Source: an uncultured Candidatus Actinomarina sp.
Lineage (GTDB): Bacteria; Actinomycetota; Acidimicrobiia; Actinomarinales; Actinomarinaceae
Direction of reading: 5' to 3'
Assembly (NCBI GenBank): GCA_902533795.1
Contig: CACAND010000002.1
Coordinates: 110,469 to 174,468 of the forward strand
Length of the DNA: 64,000 bases
The translations under genes were made by a program, and so were the position numbers. The notes below the pieces were generated by a model. That model made no database searches. It saw only the letters and a list, made by a program, of their open reading frames with translations, and was not told where the DNA came from. The stretch's first letter is position 1. Every line of letters begins with the position of its first letter. Shown here piece after piece: positions 62,350 to 64,000 of the stretch.

Positions 62350-63263
62350 AAACATTAATCATTGGGGAAGTTGTAGATAATAAATTATCAAGTGGAGCCT
62401 TAGAAATTGTAACAAAAGCTAATGATCTTGGTTTAGATTATGAAATAGTAACTGTTGGTTCTGAAGAATCTCCAAACATAGGCTCAGAGTCATTCAAGAA
62501 TACTTACATAAAATGTTCTGAAAACAAACTTAGCTTGGGATCAGTAGCAGATAAATTAAAAAATATAATTGAAGAAAATACAATCTCTCTTGTTTTAGCA
62601 CCCTCAACATATGTTGGAAGAGATTTAATTGCATTTCTATCTGTTGATTTTAAATCTAGCCAGGTATCAAATGTTATAAACTTTGAAATTGAAGGTGAAA
62701 GTGTTATTACTTCAAACTCAATTAATGGTGGTGAAAGCGAATACAATTCAAAGATATCATCGCCAAATAAGTTTTTGCTTATTCGACCAAAATCATTTGA
62801 AGAAGCATCATTAGATTTAAATACTAATTTCGAAACTGTTGAAATTACTTCTGAAGACCCAGAAGTTTTTGATATTTTTATTGAAGAGAAAACAGGTCCA
62901 CAATTAGAAGATTCTAAAATTGTTATCTCTGCGGGCAGAGGTATGGTAGATAGTGAAAATTTATCATTAGTTCAAGATTTAGCTTCCAAACTTAATGCAG
63001 CAATTGGAGGAACTAGAGCTATTGTTGATGCTGGTTGGATGCCATACTCTCAACAGGTTGGGCAAACAGGAAAGACTGTTAAACCAGATGTTTATATTGC
63101 TCTTGGAATCTCTGGAGCTACTCAACATCAAGTAGGTATGAAAGATTCAAAATATATAATTGCGGTCAATAAAGACGAAGAAGCACCTATTTTTCAAATT
63201 GCTGATTTAGGATTGGTTGCAGATACTTTGTCAATAGTTCCAAAAATCACTGAAAATTTGTAA
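62346..63263 (+). CDS. etfA: Electron transfer flavoprotein alpha subunit
   Basis: 305 residues. The FAD site is in the C-terminal domain: ISAGRGM, GGTRAIVDAGWMPYSQQVGQTG, PDVYIALGISGATQHQVG and IIAVNKDEEAPIF. It pairs with EtfB. Six bases separate its stop from that of convergent cdd. Confidence 0.95.
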   Translation: MKTLIIGEVVDNKLSSGALEIVTKANDLGLDYEIVTVGSEESPNIGSESFKNTYIKCSENKLSLGSVADKLKNIIEENTISLVLAPSTYVGRDLIAFLSVDFKSSQVSNVINFEIEGESVITSNSINGGESEYNSKISSPNKFLLIRPKSFEEASLDLNTNFETVEITSEDPEVFDIFIEEKTGPQLEDSKIVISAGRGMVDSENLSLVQDLASKLNAAIGGTRAIVDAGWMPYSQQVGQTGKTVKPDVYIALGISGATQHQVGMKDSKYIIAVNKDEEAPIFQIADLGLVADTLSIVPKITENL

Positions 63264-63269
63264 ATTTAT

Positions 63270-63659
63270 TTAAAATTTAAAGTCAAAAGGCAAAACTTCT
63301 TCAAATTTATATTTTTTAATTTCATCATTATGGACAACAATAACATTTTCAGTATTGAACTCTGACATCCGTTGTCTTGATATACCACATGGAAATATAG
63401 CGGTATCATTTTCAGCATCGATGCACGCGACAGCTATAGTATCGATTTTAGTTTCTCCTTCTGAAATAGCCTTAAATATAGCAACATCTTCACCGCAAAC
63501 TGTTGCTGGATAAGAAGCATTTTCAATATTACAGCCTGTGTAAATATTGCCAGAATCTGTTATCAACGCAGCGCCAACTCTAAAATTAGAGTATGGAGCA
63601 TATGCCTTTTTTGCAGTTTCTCTTGCCAGTTCTGCTAATTTTTTATCTTGAGAATCCAT
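63270..63659 (-). CDS. cdd: Cytidine deaminase with a Cys-to-Ser change at a zinc-ligand position
   Basis: 129 residues. SNFRVGAALITDSGNIYTG, ENASYPATVCGEDVAIF (first zinc Cys and catalytic Glu in CGE) and FPCGISRQRMSEF are present. The last motif is normally PCGxCRQ, so the third zinc ligand Cys is Ser here. The ATG overlaps the smc stop by one base, with AAAGGAG four bases before it. Together with upp, deoB and punA it makes a salvage set. Confidence 0.9.
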   Translation of the reverse strand: MDSQDKKLAELARETAKKAYAPYSNFRVGAALITDSGNIYTGCNIENASYPATVCGEDVAIFKAISEGETKIDTIAVACIDAENDTAIFPCGISRQRMSEFNTENVIVVHNDEIKKYKFEEVLPFDFKF

Positions 63660-64000
63660 TACTCTCCTTTTGAGATCAAAGATTCAAAATCTTTTTTAGT
63701 TTTTGTAAATACTCTTGAACCAGAACCAGGTTGCATAGTAACTCCATACAGTACATCACCTGCTTGCATTGTTTGTTGTTGGTGAGTGACGATTATAAAT
63801 TGAGCATCATTTTTAACGAATTCCAACAAATTTAACATTCTATGAAGATTGGCGTCATCAAGAGCTGCCTCAACCTCATCTAAAATATAAAAAGGACTTG
63901 GAAAAGATTTAAAAACAGAAAATAAAAATGCAATTGCAGCAAGTGATCTCTCGCCACCTGAAAGTAAACTTAATTTTTTGACTTTTTTTCCTCTTGGTTG
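63659..64000 (-). CDS. smc: Chromosome segregation protein SMC, C-terminal end (cut by the window)
   Basis: The frame is open to base 64000; 113 residues are visible. They contain the ABC signature [19 protein letters not shown], Walker B in [16 protein letters not shown] and the H-loop in [11 protein letters not shown], then a short tail ending at the TAA (63661-63659). SMC organises and separates chromosomes. Its stop overlaps the cdd start. Confidence 0.93.
   Translation of the reverse strand, partial: QPRGKKVKKLSLLSGGERSLAAIAFLFSVFKSFPSPFYILDEVEAALDDANLHRMLNLLEFVKNDAQFIIVTHQQQTMQAGDVLYGVTMQPGSGSRVFTKTKKDFESLISKGE

Noticed and set aside
1..64000. CRISPR array, insertion sequence or tandem repeats
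   Set aside because: No regularly spaced direct repeats, transposase genes or terminal inverted repeats were found.

Overview
The window is a dense, AT-rich piece of bacterial chromosome (GC visibly around one third). I count 75 protein-coding genes, two of them cut by the window edges, and no tRNA, rRNA, insertion sequence, prophage or CRISPR array. No gene-free stretch exceeds about 120 bases. The best-fitting host is a streamlined low-GC marine actinobacterium of the Candidatus Actinomarina type. This is inferred from several traits together: cofactor F420 synthesis genes (cofG, cofH), F420-linked enzyme families (LLM, Ddn-like), the actinobacterial TIGR03084 family, apparently leaderless genes, very small intergenic spaces and low GC. 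A low-GC Chloroflexi or Acidimicrobiia relative cannot be excluded.

Layout. 1-2819: phosphonate/phosphite ABC transporter (phnD end, phnC, two phnE), facing ftsK, dapA and dapB. 6901-9839: a two-gene VWA protein / MoxR-type AAA ATPase module with unusual motifs. 9.8-29.2 kb: an accessory region of small enzymes and transporters. It holds a Ddn-like deazaflavin protein, a TIGR03084 protein, BtpA family, SbtA-type permease, PPC protein, SDR, MFS exporter, divergent umuC/umuD, MBL hydrolase, DUF1254/DUF1214 pair, haloalkane dehalogenase, methyltransferase, BASS transporter and arylsulfotransferase-like protein, then a redoxin / flavin reductase / CCAEP-tail radical SAM / LLM / 5-FCL series, plsC and a DUF5698 protein. 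29.2-45.8 kb (minus strand): a long translation and growth block read rpsB-tsf-pyrH-frr-cdsA-rseP-ispG, proS, then rimP-nusA-infB-rbfA-nrnA-truB-ribF, rpsO-pnp. 45.9-49.3 kb: xerC, an amino-acid ABC permease with its lipoprotein, and an enoyl-CoA hydratase family gene. 49.3-54.5 kb: a 35-residue membrane protein gene, then cofG-cofH-trmD-rplS-lepB-rnhB read leftward. 54.6-57.7 kb: a GAPDH-like protein lacking the catalytic cysteine, true gap, RidA and a class I amidotransferase. 57.7-58.8 kb: rpsP-khpA-rimM. 58.9-63.7 kb: nucleoside salvage (upp-deoB-punA, cdd), etfBA and the end of smc.

Expression architecture. Many first genes have a TANNNT -10 hexamer ending 5-7 bases before the start codon, so their mRNAs would be leaderless; these elements also settle several start codons. 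Downstream genes are mostly joined by 1-20 base overlaps, and a minority carry Shine-Dalgarno sequences. All eleven convergent gene pairs abut or overlap with no terminator. The three intrinsic-terminator hairpins I found lie inside or at the head of operons (after each of two substrate-binding-protein genes, and just before rimP), which suggests attenuation rather than gene-end termination. A long hairpin without a U-tract sits between rpsO and pnp, as in the RNase III-controlled pnp leader of E. coli.

The most interesting leads are the AAA/VWA pair with altered Walker residues and an HExxH motif, the CCAEP-tail radical SAM protein, the large unrecognised N-terminal domain on CofH, the cysteine-less GAPDH fused by overlap to true gap, apparently non-AUG starts for lepB and the Ddn-like gene, and the widespread leaderless-promoter signature.
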